Source: CALFCX01 sp964603025
GTDB lineage: Bacteria; Margulisbacteria; WOR-1; JAKLHX01
NCBI GenBank assembly: GCA_964603025.1
Contig: CAZRTO010000002.1
Location: 1 to 52,487, forward strand
DNA: 52,487 nt
Direction: 5' to 3'
In this document: positions 33,115 through 41,481 of the stretch, piece by piece
How positions within the stretch are numbered: the first letter of the stretch is position 1
Layout of the letters: the number at the start of each line of letters is the position of its first letter
Program-made: the position numbers and the translations under genes
The notes under the pieces: generated by a model
Database searches by the model: none
Seen by the model: the letters and a program-made list of their open reading frames with translations, nothing else
What the model was told of the DNA's origin: nothing

Positions 33115-35240
33115 AATACCGTATATTTGCGGCCGTCTCCTTATGCCTGGCTTTCATATTTTTTTCTCCGGCGGTGCTGGCGAACGAGATAAAGAGCGTT
33201 GCTGCCGAACGCCGGGGGCATGAGGATGTAATAACGGTCGCGATGTCCTCACCATCGGATCCCTGGGCTTTTTTCCTTAAGGACCCCGACAGGCTAGTGG
33301 TCGATATCGGCGGGATCTGGGACCGCGGGAAAGGCCATATAGATCTTGACAGCGACAATATCCATTCCGTACGCTGGGCGCGCAACAGCGCTGATCCGCC
33401 AAACTTCAGGGTTGTTGCCGACCTTAAACGGCCTGTGGACAAAAGGGTCTCTTTAAGCCGCGACGGCAGGGAGGTCACCATAACGATCAGCGCAGCCGGA
33501 GTTGAAGTTCCCGCGTCCAGATTGCCGGTCATGATCGAGGCTAGGGATATCCAGTCCATGGAAGAGACATCCGCGCCGGTAGTACAGGAAAAGCCGGCTG
33601 AGCCCCGGCAAAAAATAACGGCATCGCGTTTTGTCAGGGAGATCGTGCCGGCCGGGCCGTCAAAAATAGAAGGCTTCTCAAGCTCGGGAGGGTTTCAGGT
33701 CTTTGTGAACGGGAAAAAACTTGATATCGGCCGGGCGCCTGTATGGTCCGGAGGAAGATTGATGGTGCCGGCGAAGGAACTTTTTTTTCTGGCGGGGTTT
33801 TCCTCGTTCTACGACGCCAAGGCCCGCACGGCGATATTTAGGAGGGGAGATGATATAGAGGTCCGGATCACCGAAGGATCGGAGATCATGGCCGTGAACG
33901 GACATGACCGCCGCCTGGCAGCGCCGGCTGCTTCGGTTAGAGGGGCTTTGTATGTTCCTTTTGTATCCTCGGCCAACATGATATCCCTTCAGGTGGCGTG
34001 GGATGGCAGAGCGCGAGCGTTTTATGCCGGAGAACGGCTGACGGGGATATCCTGGGAAGAAGTGCTGGGATACAGATCCGTCGTGATAGAGACCAATTCT
34101 CCGGTCGGCACATATGAAACCTCTTTTGACGACAAGCTGAATGTTTTTGTCATTTCTCTTCCCGGATTTATTCCAGACCTTAAGTCCGACAAGATCCCGG
34201 TCAAAGAGGACGGGGTCGACGGGGTCAAAGTGCTGCGCGAAGGAAGCGCCGCCAAAATAGGCATATATATGGAAGGGCCTCTTCCCGTAAAGCTGTTTTC
34301 GCACGATGGCAGGCTCGTGGCAGGCTTTCCCGCCGTGATCAGAAAAATAGATTTTACCGAAGAGGCGGACGCGGTAAAAGTTGAAATATTCTCCACAAGG
34401 GCGGTAGAGTTCGATCTCAAGCGTCTCCGTGAGCCTGAAAGGATCATCGTTGACATCCCTAATGCTGTTTACGGGGCTGAAGGCTTCAAGGAGATAAATA
34501 GATCGGGGGTCCTGAGGGTCAGGGCCAGCCAGTTCCAGGCGGAGCCTCCTTCGTCGAGAGTGGTAATAGATACCGAAAAGGAAATGCCCGTCAAAACACA
34601 GGTGTTGGATGACGGCAAGCGTTTTGTCGTTCATATTGAAAAGCCGGCGAAGGAAACACCGCGACCCGGCAAGGTCAAAGCTCTTGCCGGAAAGATAATC
34701 GTTATAGACCCGGGACACGGAGGCAATGATCCCGGGGCCATAGGCATATCGGGGGACAGCGTTAAAGAAAAAGACCTGACGCTCGCAACTTCGCTCAAGC
34801 TGGCGAAGCTTCTGTCGGATGCCGGCGCAGTGCCTCTGCTCACGCGCGACACAGATGTGTATGTAAGCCTTCAGGACCGGGTGGAATTCACAAAAAAGAA
34901 CAGGCCCCACATATTCGTAAGCGTGCATTATAACCTTTCCGAAAAAAAGACCATCTCAGGGACCGAAACTTACTACTTTCACGATAACAGCAGGTTCCTT
35001 GCGGAAATACTGCACAGGAACCTCACTTTCAATCTCAAGCGCAAGGACGGAGGCGTCCGAAAGGTCAAGTTCTATGTGGTCTATAATAATACTGTGCCTT
35101 CCGTGCTGGTCGAACCCTTGTACCTGAGCGACCGTCACGAAGAGGCCATCGCGCTGAACGAAGAATGGCAGCTTTACATAGCGCGCGTCCTTTTTGAGGG
35201 GATCAAACAGTATTTTGAGGTAACGGCGAAAGGAAGATAG
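33111..35240 (+). CDS. N-acetylmuramoyl-L-alanine amidase with AMIN domains (AmiC-like)
   Basis: A periplasmic enzyme that cleaves the amide between peptide and glycan for daughter-cell separation. Signal peptide 1-24 (VSLCLAFIFFSPAVLANE), AMIN domain about 26-145, a copper-amine-oxidase-N-like beta domain about 195-310 (FVNGKKLDIGRAPVWSGGRL), one or two further AMIN-like repeats about 320-520, then Amidase_3 530-705. Zinc ligands lie in DPGHGGNDPG, VKEKD and SVHYN, and the catalytic Glu is in LVEPLYLSD. The 709 residues are long for the family because of the extra N-terminal domains. Confidence 0.92.
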   Translation: MKYRIFAAVSLCLAFIFFSPAVLANEIKSVAAERRGHEDVITVAMSSPSDPWAFFLKDPDRLVVDIGGIWDRGKGHIDLDSDNIHSVRWARNSADPPNFRVVADLKRPVDKRVSLSRDGREVTITISAAGVEVPASRLPVMIEARDIQSMEETSAPVVQEKPAEPRQKITASRFVREIVPAGPSKIEGFSSSGGFQVFVNGKKLDIGRAPVWSGGRLMVPAKELFFLAGFSSFYDAKARTAIFRRGDDIEVRITEGSEIMAVNGHDRRLAAPAASVRGALYVPFVSSANMISLQVAWDGRARAFYAGERLTGISWEEVLGYRSVVIETNSPVGTYETSFDDKLNVFVISLPGFIPDLKSDKIPVKEDGVDGVKVLREGSAAKIGIYMEGPLPVKLFSHDGRLVAGFPAVIRKIDFTEEADAVKVEIFSTRAVEFDLKRLREPERIIVDIPNAVYGAEGFKEINRSGVLRVRASQFQAEPPSSRVVIDTEKEMPVKTQVLDDGKRFVVHIEKPAKETPRPGKVKALAGKIIVIDPGHGGNDPGAIGISGDSVKEKDLTLATSLKLAKLLSDAGAVPLLTRDTDVYVSLQDRVEFTKKNRPHIFVSVHYNLSEKKTISGTETYYFHDNSRFLAEILHRNLTFNLKRKDGGVRKVKFYVVYNNTVPSVLVEPLYLSDRHEEAIALNEEWQLYIARVLFEGIKQYFEVTAKGR

Positions 35241-36149
35241 ATGCCGGAAGAAATATCTTTGATGCGTCCCATAACCCATAGCGGGTTGGTCAGCCGGGCA
35301 GGGGACAGGGGAAAAGAACCTAAGGTGACAAAACTGTCCCCGATCGCCATGTTCGATTCGGGCGTGGGCGGACTAACCGTGCTTAAGGAAGTCATTAAAC
35401 AGCTGCCCATGGAGCATGTTATCTATTATGCGGACACAGCGCGTGTCCCTTACGGCGGCCGGACCCCGAACGAGATAATAAAGTTCAACAGGGAAATAAT
35501 CGATCACTTGGTCTCTCTCGGGGCCAAAATGGTTATCATGGCCTGCGGCACATCCTCGGCGATCGCTTATCCCGTGCTCAAGGACAGATACAATGTGCCC
35601 ATAATATCGCTGATCGAACCGGGTTCCGCTGCCGCGGTCCGCGCAACAAAGAACAAAAAGATCGGCCTGATCGCCACTCAGGCCACGGTCGATTCATCGG
35701 CATACCAGAGGGCGATCAAAAAACTGAACAGGGACATCAAGGTTTTTGCGTCAGCGTGCCCTTTGTTCGTCCCTTTGATAGAAGGCGGGTTCACCGAAGC
35801 CGAGGAGACCAAACGGACGGCCGCCCAGTATCTTAAACCGCTGCTTAAGTCCGGGATAGACACTCTGATACTCGGCTGCACCCATTATCCTCATCTGATC
35901 AAGGTGCTCCGTGAGACCGCGGGCCTGTCGGTCCGTTTCGTGGACCCGGCCGAAGAAGCGGTTTCGGAGGCGAAAAAAGTCCTCTCGTCGAACGCTCTTG
36001 CGGCCGAAAGACAGCTGGGACAGTTCAAGGATAAGTATACTTTTTATGTAAGCGGCTCCACAGTGCAGTTCCAGGACGTTGGAGGGAGGCTTTTCGGTCA
36101 GCCCCTGCCAAACGTGAGTAAAGCCAAAGGAGGCAAGCGCAATGTTTGA
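35241..36149 (+). CDS. murI: Glutamate racemase
   Basis: It supplies D-glutamate for peptidoglycan. IAMFDSGVGGLTVLKEV is the family opening near residue 35. The catalytic cysteines are in MACGTSSA and GCTHYPHL. The first motif is normally ACNT, so Asn has become Gly. The start at ATG 35241 gives a 34-residue N-terminal extension before homology, with no obvious function; later starts such as GTG near 35325 are possible. It overlaps queD by 8 nt. Confidence 0.9.
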   Translation: MPEEISLMRPITHSGLVSRAGDRGKEPKVTKLSPIAMFDSGVGGLTVLKEVIKQLPMEHVIYYADTARVPYGGRTPNEIIKFNREIIDHLVSLGAKMVIMACGTSSAIAYPVLKDRYNVPIISLIEPGSAAAVRATKNKKIGLIATQATVDSSAYQRAIKKLNRDIKVFASACPLFVPLIEGGFTEAEETKRTAAQYLKPLLKSGIDTLILGCTHYPHLIKVLRETAGLSVRFVDPAEEAVSEAKKVLSSNALAAERQLGQFKDKYTFYVSGSTVQFQDVGGRLFGQPLPNVSKAKGGKRNV

Positions 36150-36504
36150 GATATCGGTCGAAGATACTTTTGCTTCAGCTCACCAGCTGGCCGGTTATGA
36201 AGGCCCCTGCGAGAACCTTCACGGGCACACCTGGAAGGTCAGGGTGAGCCTCAAGGGAGAGACTCTGGATGATCTGGGGATGCTCTATGACTTTAAGACG
36301 GCCAAGGCCCGCCTCAGGGAGATACTCGCCGTGTTTGACCATAAGAACCTCAATGAACTAGATCATTTCAAGGCGAACAATCCGACCGCAGAGAACATTG
36401 CCAAGGTGATATACGGCCTCTTCAGTGATAAAATAAAAGGTGTGAAAGTGTCGGGGGTGACTGTTTGGGAGTCAGAAAAGACATGCGCGACATACAGTTC
36501 ATAA
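36142..36504 (+). CDS. queD: 6-carboxytetrahydropterin synthase/PTPS family (QueD)
   Basis: It makes the pterin precursor of queuosine/7-deazaguanine from dihydroneopterin triphosphate. Zinc and catalytic residues: FASAHQL, CENLHGHTW (Cys-x3-His-x-His), FDHKNLNE, and the C-terminal Glu in VWESEKTCA. Length is 120 residues. No other queuosine gene is nearby. The 3' end overlaps dapF by 22 nt. Confidence 0.9.
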   Translation: MFEISVEDTFASAHQLAGYEGPCENLHGHTWKVRVSLKGETLDDLGMLYDFKTAKARLREILAVFDHKNLNELDHFKANNPTAENIAKVIYGLFSDKIKGVKVSGVTVWESEKTCATYSS

Positions 36505-37301
36505 AGATGCACGGGACCGGCAATGACTTTGTCGTTGTCGATGCGATCAAACAGCCTGATATTGTAGAGGCAAGTCGCGACTTGCCTCTACTGGCACGCC
36601 GGATCTGCGACCGGCATTTTGGGGTAGGCGCCGACGGTCTGATTCTTGTGCTGCCTTCCGACAAAGCGGACTACAGAATGAGGATCTTCAATCCGGACGG
36701 CTCGGAAGCTGAAATGTGCGGTAACGGCATCCGTTGTTTTACCCGCTACGTCTGGGAGAATTCGGCAGAAAAGAAAGATGTCATTTCGGTGGAAACGCTC
36801 GCGGGGATAATGGTGCCTGCCCCGATAACCGAAGGCGGAGCATTCGTCGGTGCCGAGGTGGATATGGGCGAGCCGTCCGTTGAAGCCGTGAAAGAGCCGT
36901 TGAAGATAGAGAACCTGGATTACTCGATGAACAAAATATCCATGGGTAATCCTCACTGCGTGATCTTTGTCGAAGACCTGCAGTCTGTCCGCTTGAAAGA
37001 TGTCGGCCCAATAATAGAGAACCTTCCGCAGTTCCCCAACAGGACGAATGTCGAGTTCGTGCAGGTCTTGAACGACAAAGAGATAGTCCTCAAAGTATGG
37101 GAGCGCGGAGCCGGCGAGACGCTTGCCTGCGGTACCGGAGCATGTGCCAGTGTTGTGGCCGCTTCTTTGAACGGCCTTACCGGGAAGAAAGTGGTTGTTC
37201 ATCTCCCCGGAGGCGATCTTGGTATAGAATGGTCCGGAGATAACCACGTTATAATGCGCGGCCCCGCTGAAAAAGTATTCGAGGGTATAATAAGAGTATG
37301 A
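36483..37301 (+). CDS. dapF: Diaminopimelate epimerase
   Basis: It interconverts LL- and meso-diaminopimelate for lysine and peptidoglycan. MHGTGNDFVVVD, GVGADGL, the first catalytic Cys in MCGNGIRC, MGNPHCV and the second in ACGTGACA are all present. 272 residues from ATG 36483; TTG 36465 is open but less likely. Residues 28-37 are encoded by a perfect 28-bp REP-like palindrome at 36564-36591 read in frame. Followed by dapL (ATGA overlap). Confidence 0.95.
   Translation: MRDIQFIKMHGTGNDFVVVDAIKQPDIVEASRDLPLLARRICDRHFGVGADGLILVLPSDKADYRMRIFNPDGSEAEMCGNGIRCFTRYVWENSAEKKDVISVETLAGIMVPAPITEGGAFVGAEVDMGEPSVEAVKEPLKIENLDYSMNKISMGNPHCVIFVEDLQSVRLKDVGPIIENLPQFPNRTNVEFVQVLNDKEIVLKVWERGAGETLACGTGACASVVAASLNGLTGKKVVVHLPGGDLGIEWSGDNHVIMRGPAEKVFEGIIRV
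36564..36591. repeat. 28-bp REP-like palindrome, copy 2, inside dapF
   Basis: GTAGAGGCAAGTCG followed directly by its exact reverse complement. It is in frame within dapF and encodes VEASRDLPL plus one base, in a region of variable length in the family. It shares the GTAG-R-G ends with the copies at 25121 and 38471. Confidence 0.85.
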
Positions 37302-38467
37302 AACCCACTATCCGAATATCAAAGACCCCGAAATATCTTTTTGCCGAGATCGACAAGAAAAAAGCCGCGGCCATCGCGCGCGGCGTTGACCTGATCGACC
37401 TGAGTATAGGCGATCCTGATCAGCCGACGCCCAAATATATCATCGACAGCATGAAAAAAGCGCTCGACGACCCTTCGACACACAATTATCCGCCGTACGA
37501 GGGGACCAAGGATTTCAGGGCCGCCGTGGCAAAATGGTATAAGAAGAGGTTCGATGTGGAGCTGGATCCCGATACGGAAGTGATGTCGCTCATAGGATCA
37601 AAAGAGGGCATCGCACACATGCTTTTTGCGCTCATCGATCCTGGCGATATCTCGCTTGTTCCAGATCCTTCATATCCGGTTTATAAAGTTTGTACCATAC
37701 TGGCCGGCGGCACGCCTCATATGCTTCCCCTCAAGAAAGAGAACTCTTTCCTGCCGGACCTGGATGCGATAGACCCGGATATCCTAAAGAGAGCCAAGCT
37801 TCTTTTCATAAATTATCCGAACAACCCGACCTCGGCCGTGGCTCCAAGGTCTTTTCTGGAAAAGGCCGTCAAGTTCTGCAGGAAGAACGATATAGTGCTT
37901 TGTTCGGATCTTGCCTATTCCGAAGTGTGTTTTGAGGGATACAGAGCCGAGAGCATTCTGCAGATACCGGGGGCCAAAGACATAGCGGTAGAATTCCACT
38001 CGCTGTCAAAGACCTATAACATGACCGGTTGGAGGATAGGTATGGCGGCCGGCAGCAGGGACGCGATAAAAGCCCTGGCGATAATCAAGACCAACGTGGA
38101 CTCCGGGGCTTTTAAGGCGATACAGAGAGCAGCCATCGATGCCTTAAGCGGCCCGGAGGATTTTACCGGGCAGATGAACTCAATATATGAGAAACGGATG
38201 AAAGCTCTTGTTGACGGGCTGAATTCTCTAGGCTGGGATATCGACAGACCAAAAGCCACTTTCTATGTCTGGCTGCCTGTTCCGCGCGGCTATACCAGCG
38301 CTTCGTTCTGTGAGGCCCTTCTTGAAAAATGCGGTGTGCTTGTAGTTCCGGGCAGCGGGTACGGTGACAGCGGCGAAGGATACGTCAGGTTCTGCATAAC
38401 CGCCGATGAATCACGGATAAAAGAGGCGGTATCAAGGATGAAAGCGGAAGGGATAAGGGCTAATTGA
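37298..38467 (+). CDS. dapL: LL-diaminopimelate aminotransferase (DapL-type)
   Basis: A class I/II PLP aminotransferase converting tetrahydrodipicolinate directly to LL-diaminopimelate. DLSIGDPDQPTP, the NPTSAV site, and FHSLSKTYNMTGWRIG with the PLP lysine are those of LL-DAP aminotransferases. Length is 389 residues. The overlap with dapF strengthens the assignment over a generic aspartate/tyrosine aminotransferase. Confidence 0.9.
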   Translation: MKPTIRISKTPKYLFAEIDKKKAAAIARGVDLIDLSIGDPDQPTPKYIIDSMKKALDDPSTHNYPPYEGTKDFRAAVAKWYKKRFDVELDPDTEVMSLIGSKEGIAHMLFALIDPGDISLVPDPSYPVYKVCTILAGGTPHMLPLKKENSFLPDLDAIDPDILKRAKLLFINYPNNPTSAVAPRSFLEKAVKFCRKNDIVLCSDLAYSEVCFEGYRAESILQIPGAKDIAVEFHSLSKTYNMTGWRIGMAAGSRDAIKALAIIKTNVDSGAFKAIQRAAIDALSGPEDFTGQMNSIYEKRMKALVDGLNSLGWDIDRPKATFYVWLPVPRGYTSASFCEALLEKCGVLVVPGSGYGDSGEGYVRFCITADESRIKEAVSRMKAEGIRAN

Positions 38468-38470
38468 TAC

Positions 38471-38498
38471 GTAGGGACAATTCATGAATTGTCCCTAC
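38471..38498. repeat. 28-bp REP-like palindrome, copy 3
   Basis: GTAGGGACAATTCA followed by its exact reverse complement, filling most of the gap between dapL and ispH. Same length and ends as the other two copies. It ends 14 nt before the ispH ATG. Confidence 0.85.
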
Positions 38499-38512
38499 TA
38501 CAGAGGATTGTC

Positions 38513-39352
38513 ATGAACATCCGCATCGCGCAGCACGCCGGTTTTTGTACGGGCGTCGAGAGAGCCTATCGTATAGCCGTGGAAACCGCCAAAAAGAATA
38601 TTCCTGTATTTGTTCTCGGTTACCTTGTTCACAATTCTTTTGTCATCAGCAAACTCGAAAGCCTGGGAATAAATACCATAAGATCTCTGGATGAGATGCC
38701 TCCCGATAGAGAATGCGCCTTGATAGTATCCGCCCATGGGGTAGGGCCGGAGATATATGAAGAGGCAAAGAAAAAATGTTCGGAAGTGATAGACACCACA
38801 TGTCCCTGGGTAAAAAAAGCCCAGAGAATAGCGCACGAACTCGCCGTTTCCGGCTACCAGATAGTGATAGTAGGGGACAGGGACCATAAAGAGGTAAAAG
38901 GAATAGCCGGCTGGGCGGGATCTTCAAACGTCTGCATTGTGGAAAAACCCGAGGATATAAAAACCTGCAAGCTGTCTGATAAAGTTGCGGTCGTGGCGCA
39001 GACGACCCAATCCCCGGAAAATTTCAACGGGGTCGTCGAAATGGTCCGTGAGCGGTCTTTAGATGTAGTTGTGCACAACACGATCTGCGGGGCGACCTCG
39101 CGACGCCAGGATTCCGCTGTAGAGCTAGCAAGGACTTCCGATATGATGCTCGTGATAGGTGACGCTAGGAGCGCCAACACAAAAAGGCTTAAAGAACTAT
39201 GCGAGAGAACAGGCAAGCCCACTCATCAGATACAGGATGCTTCTGAACTTGATGAAAGCTGGCTGAAAGGCAAAGAAAATATCGGGATCACTGCCGGGGC
39301 CTCCACCCCGGAAGAGGTTATCGCCGGCGTTGTGAACAAGATAAGGCCGTGA
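38513..39352 (+). CDS. ispH: 4-hydroxy-3-methylbut-2-enyl diphosphate reductase
   Basis: The last MEP-pathway enzyme, with a 4Fe-4S cluster, making IPP and DMAPP. Cluster cysteines are Cys12 (GFCTGV), Cys97 (TTCPWV) and the one in ICGATSRRQD. Substrate His40 (YLVHN), DHKEVKG and AQTTQS are intact. 279 residues from ATG 38513, preceded by AGAGGA; the TTG at 38489 would start inside a palindrome. Confidence 0.95.
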   Translation: MNIRIAQHAGFCTGVERAYRIAVETAKKNIPVFVLGYLVHNSFVISKLESLGINTIRSLDEMPPDRECALIVSAHGVGPEIYEEAKKKCSEVIDTTCPWVKKAQRIAHELAVSGYQIVIVGDRDHKEVKGIAGWAGSSNVCIVEKPEDIKTCKLSDKVAVVAQTTQSPENFNGVVEMVRERSLDVVVHNTICGATSRRQDSAVELARTSDMMLVIGDARSANTKRLKELCERTGKPTHQIQDASELDESWLKGKENIGITAGASTPEEVIAGVVNKIRP

Positions 39353-39358
39353 TATAAT
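39330..39358 (+). promoter_or_regulatory. Promoter of aroC, predicted leaderless
   Basis: TTGTGA (39330-39335), a 17-nt spacer and an extended TGaTATAAT (-10 at 39353-39358) predict a start near 39365, three bases before ATG 39368. Confidence 0.65.
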
Positions 39359-39367
39359 TTTGCCACT

Positions 39368-40393
39368 ATGCTCAGATTTTTAACGGCCGGGGAATCGCAC
39401 GGGCCCGCTCTTGTAGCAATACTCGAAGGAATGGTGGCCAACCTGCCGTTGTCCGAAGACGATATCAATTCCGAACTGTCCCGCAGGCGCGAAGGCATCG
39501 GCCGTTCTCCGAGGATGAAGCTCGAAAAAGACACGGCGCGTATATTATCCGGTGTCCGTGGGGGCAAGACCATCGGAAGCCCCATCTCGATCATTATAGA
39601 AAACACCGATTCAAAAGACAGGCCCGAACCGGTTACCAGGCTGCGGCCCGGACATGCCGATCTGGCGGGAGTGCTCAAGTACAACCAGTCCGATCTCAGG
39701 AATATACTCGAGCGGGCGAGCGCCAGGGAGACAGCCGCAAGAGTGGCGGTCGGCGCAGTAGCCAAGAGATTTCTCCGTGAGTTCGGCATAAAAGCGGAAA
39801 GCAGGGTGCTGTCCATAGGAGGAGAACCCGACGGCTCCAAATGGGAAAACGTGGTAGGGCTGGCGGAAAAAGACGGATATTCTCTAGGAGGTATCTTTGA
39901 GGTCACCATTTCAGGCGTTCCCGCCGGGCTCGGAAGCCATGTTCAGTACGACAGAAAGCTTGACGCAAAGCTTGCTCACGCTCTGATGAGCATTCAGGCG
40001 ATCAAAGGCGTAGAGATAGGCATGGGATTTGCCGCTGCCGGGAAAAAAGGCCACGAAGTGCATGATGCGATAACATATTCCGGTGCGAAATACTCGCACA
40101 CAACGAACAATGCGGGCGGTATTGAAGGCGGGATCTCCAACGGGGAGCCGGTCGTTATAAAAGCTGCCATGAAACCCATTGCTACCATGAAAACCCCGCT
40201 AGATTCCGTGGATATGGCCACAAAAACCCCGTGCAAAGCCCATTTTGAAAGGGCCGATGTTTGCGCTGTTCACGCGGCGGCGGTCATCGCGGAAGCCGCG
40301 GCTGCCTTTGTGATCGCCGATGCGTTCCTCGAAAAGTTCGGAGGCGACAGCCTGGAAGAGACCGGGACACATCTAAACGCTTTTGTGATATAA
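39368..40393 (+). CDS. aroC: Chorismate synthase
   Basis: It makes chorismate from EPSP with reduced FMN. The family opening LRFLTAGESHGPAL is at the N-terminus, followed by RRREGIGRSPRMKLEKD, GGKTIGSPI, RPGHADL, RASARETAARVAVGAVA and NAGGIEGGISNG. Length is 341 residues. No Shine-Dalgarno; see the promoter entry. Pairs functionally with aroE and aroA earlier in the window. Confidence 0.96.
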   Translation: MLRFLTAGESHGPALVAILEGMVANLPLSEDDINSELSRRREGIGRSPRMKLEKDTARILSGVRGGKTIGSPISIIIENTDSKDRPEPVTRLRPGHADLAGVLKYNQSDLRNILERASARETAARVAVGAVAKRFLREFGIKAESRVLSIGGEPDGSKWENVVGLAEKDGYSLGGIFEVTISGVPAGLGSHVQYDRKLDAKLAHALMSIQAIKGVEIGMGFAAAGKKGHEVHDAITYSGAKYSHTTNNAGGIEGGISNGEPVVIKAAMKPIATMKTPLDSVDMATKTPCKAHFERADVCAVHAAAVIAEAAAAFVIADAFLEKFGGDSLEETGTHLNAFVI

Positions 40394-40394
40394 T
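40386..40394 (+). promoter_or_regulatory. Extended -10 promoter of the rpsP ribosomal operon
   Basis: TGaTATAAT at the very end of aroC predicts a start near 40401 and a 32-nt leader with AGGAGG at 40420-40425. Confidence 0.55.
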
Positions 40395-40432
40395 TTCCTT
40401 GTGTCTGCACAGATTTTTTAGGAGGTATTATT

Positions 40433-40753
40433 TTGTCTGCAAAAATGAGATTTTTGAGGCTCGGAGCTAAGAAAAAGCCCTTTTACAGGGTGGTTGTCAT
40501 GGATGAATCTTCCGCCAGGAACTCCAAAACCATAGAGATACTCGGAACTTACGATCCCAGAAAAGAGCCGGCATCATTTGATGTTAACAAGGAAAAAGTC
40601 GAGGCTTGGCTGAAAAAAGGCGCGCAGCCGACCGATACGGTGCGCAAATATCTCGGCAAAGCCGGCATACTTCCGGCCGTGAATTTTGATAAAGCAAAAA
40701 AACGAGCGCCGAAAAAACAGGGAGCAGCGGCGGAAGCCGCGCCTGCCGCCTGA
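40433..40753 (+). CDS. rpsP: 30S ribosomal protein S16
   Basis: MRFLRLGAKKKPFYRVVVMDESSARNSKTIE and LGTYDPRKEP are the S16 core; a Lys/Ala-rich tail follows. 106 residues from TTG 40433, which is 7 nt after AGGAGG; ATG 40445 is four codons later. First gene of an rpsP-khpA-ylqD-trmD-rplS run. Confidence 0.95.
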   Translation: MSAKMRFLRLGAKKKPFYRVVVMDESSARNSKTIEILGTYDPRKEPASFDVNKEKVEAWLKKGAQPTDTVRKYLGKAGILPAVNFDKAKKRAPKKQGAAAEAAPAA

Positions 40754-40786
40754 CTTAAATAGCCGAAAGGAGGAGCGCAAAATACC

Positions 40787-41032
40787 GTGAAGGAACTTGT
40801 TGAATACCTCGTTAAGGCGCTGGTAGACAGCCCCGAGCAGGCGCAGATATCACAGACCGACGGTGACGGGATCACCATCATCGGCATCAAGGTCGCTCCT
40901 GAAGATACCGGCAAGGTAATAGGCAAAGAAGGCCGCATCATAAACGCGATACGCACCGTGGTCAAGTCCGCTGGGGCCAAGCTGCAAAAACGCATTACAG
41001 TCGAAGTTCTGGCAGAAGAAAAAAGGGGGTAA
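40787..41032 (+). CDS. khpA: KH-domain RNA-binding protein KhpA (YlqC)
   Basis: 81 residues with a single KH domain carrying the GxxG loop, GKVIGKEGRIINAIRTVVKSAG. In Firmicutes KhpA pairs with KhpB/Jag in RNA regulation. The GTG start follows AAAGGAGG by about 12 nt. Lies between rpsP and ylqD as in Bacillus. Confidence 0.9.
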   Translation: MKELVEYLVKALVDSPEQAQISQTDGDGITIIGIKVAPEDTGKVIGKEGRIINAIRTVVKSAGAKLQKRITVEVLAEEKRG

Positions 41033-41470
41033 ATGAGAATGGGTGAAGCCGCAAAAAAGATCGAACTTAAGAGGATCGTGATGGTAAAGGCCGTGGTTAC
41101 CGAGGCGTTCAAGGATAATCTGGTAAGGGAGCTTGAAAGGACCGTGGCCAACATGGATATGCAGCTCTCACAGATGGAGAACCAGAGCAAAGACTATATG
41201 GAAGACCTCAAGAAAAAGGGGATGCTTCAGCAGGTCACGCAGTTCAAGAACCAGCTGGCCAACGAAAAAGCCAGGATACAGGCCCAGAAACAGGACCTGC
41301 TCAATAAGATCCAGGAAGCAAGAGGGTTGGTGCTGGGTTCGGAATTCGTCCAGGGGCCGCTTGAGGGGCCCGTGGATGTGGGAGTAGGCGACAACCTTTA
41401 TAAGAAGGTCGGCGCCGCAGAGATACTCGTAAAAGACGGTGTAATAGCGGAAATAAGGAACATCGACTGA
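41033..41470 (+). CDS. ylqD: YlqD family protein
   Basis: 145 residues: a beta-containing start, a long coiled coil (about residues 30-100, QMENQSKDYMEDLKKKGMLQQ region) and a small beta C-terminus (VGVGDNLYKKVGAAEILVKDGVIAEI). Family and place match B. subtilis ylqD, between ylqC and rimM/trmD. Function unknown. The start may be ATG 41033 or ATG 41039. No rimM follows; trmD comes next. Confidence 0.75.
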   Translation: MRMGEAAKKIELKRIVMVKAVVTEAFKDNLVRELERTVANMDMQLSQMENQSKDYMEDLKKKGMLQQVTQFKNQLANEKARIQAQKQDLLNKIQEARGLVLGSEFVQGPLEGPVDVGVGDNLYKKVGAAEILVKDGVIAEIRNID

Positions 41471-41481
41471 CCCGGGATCAA

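Noticed and set aside
33678..34928. 416-codon open frame on the minus strand inside the amidase gene
   Set aside because: It is the antisense shadow of a long real gene with a signal peptide and complete Amidase_3 motifs; no start signals or recognisable domain in the shadow.
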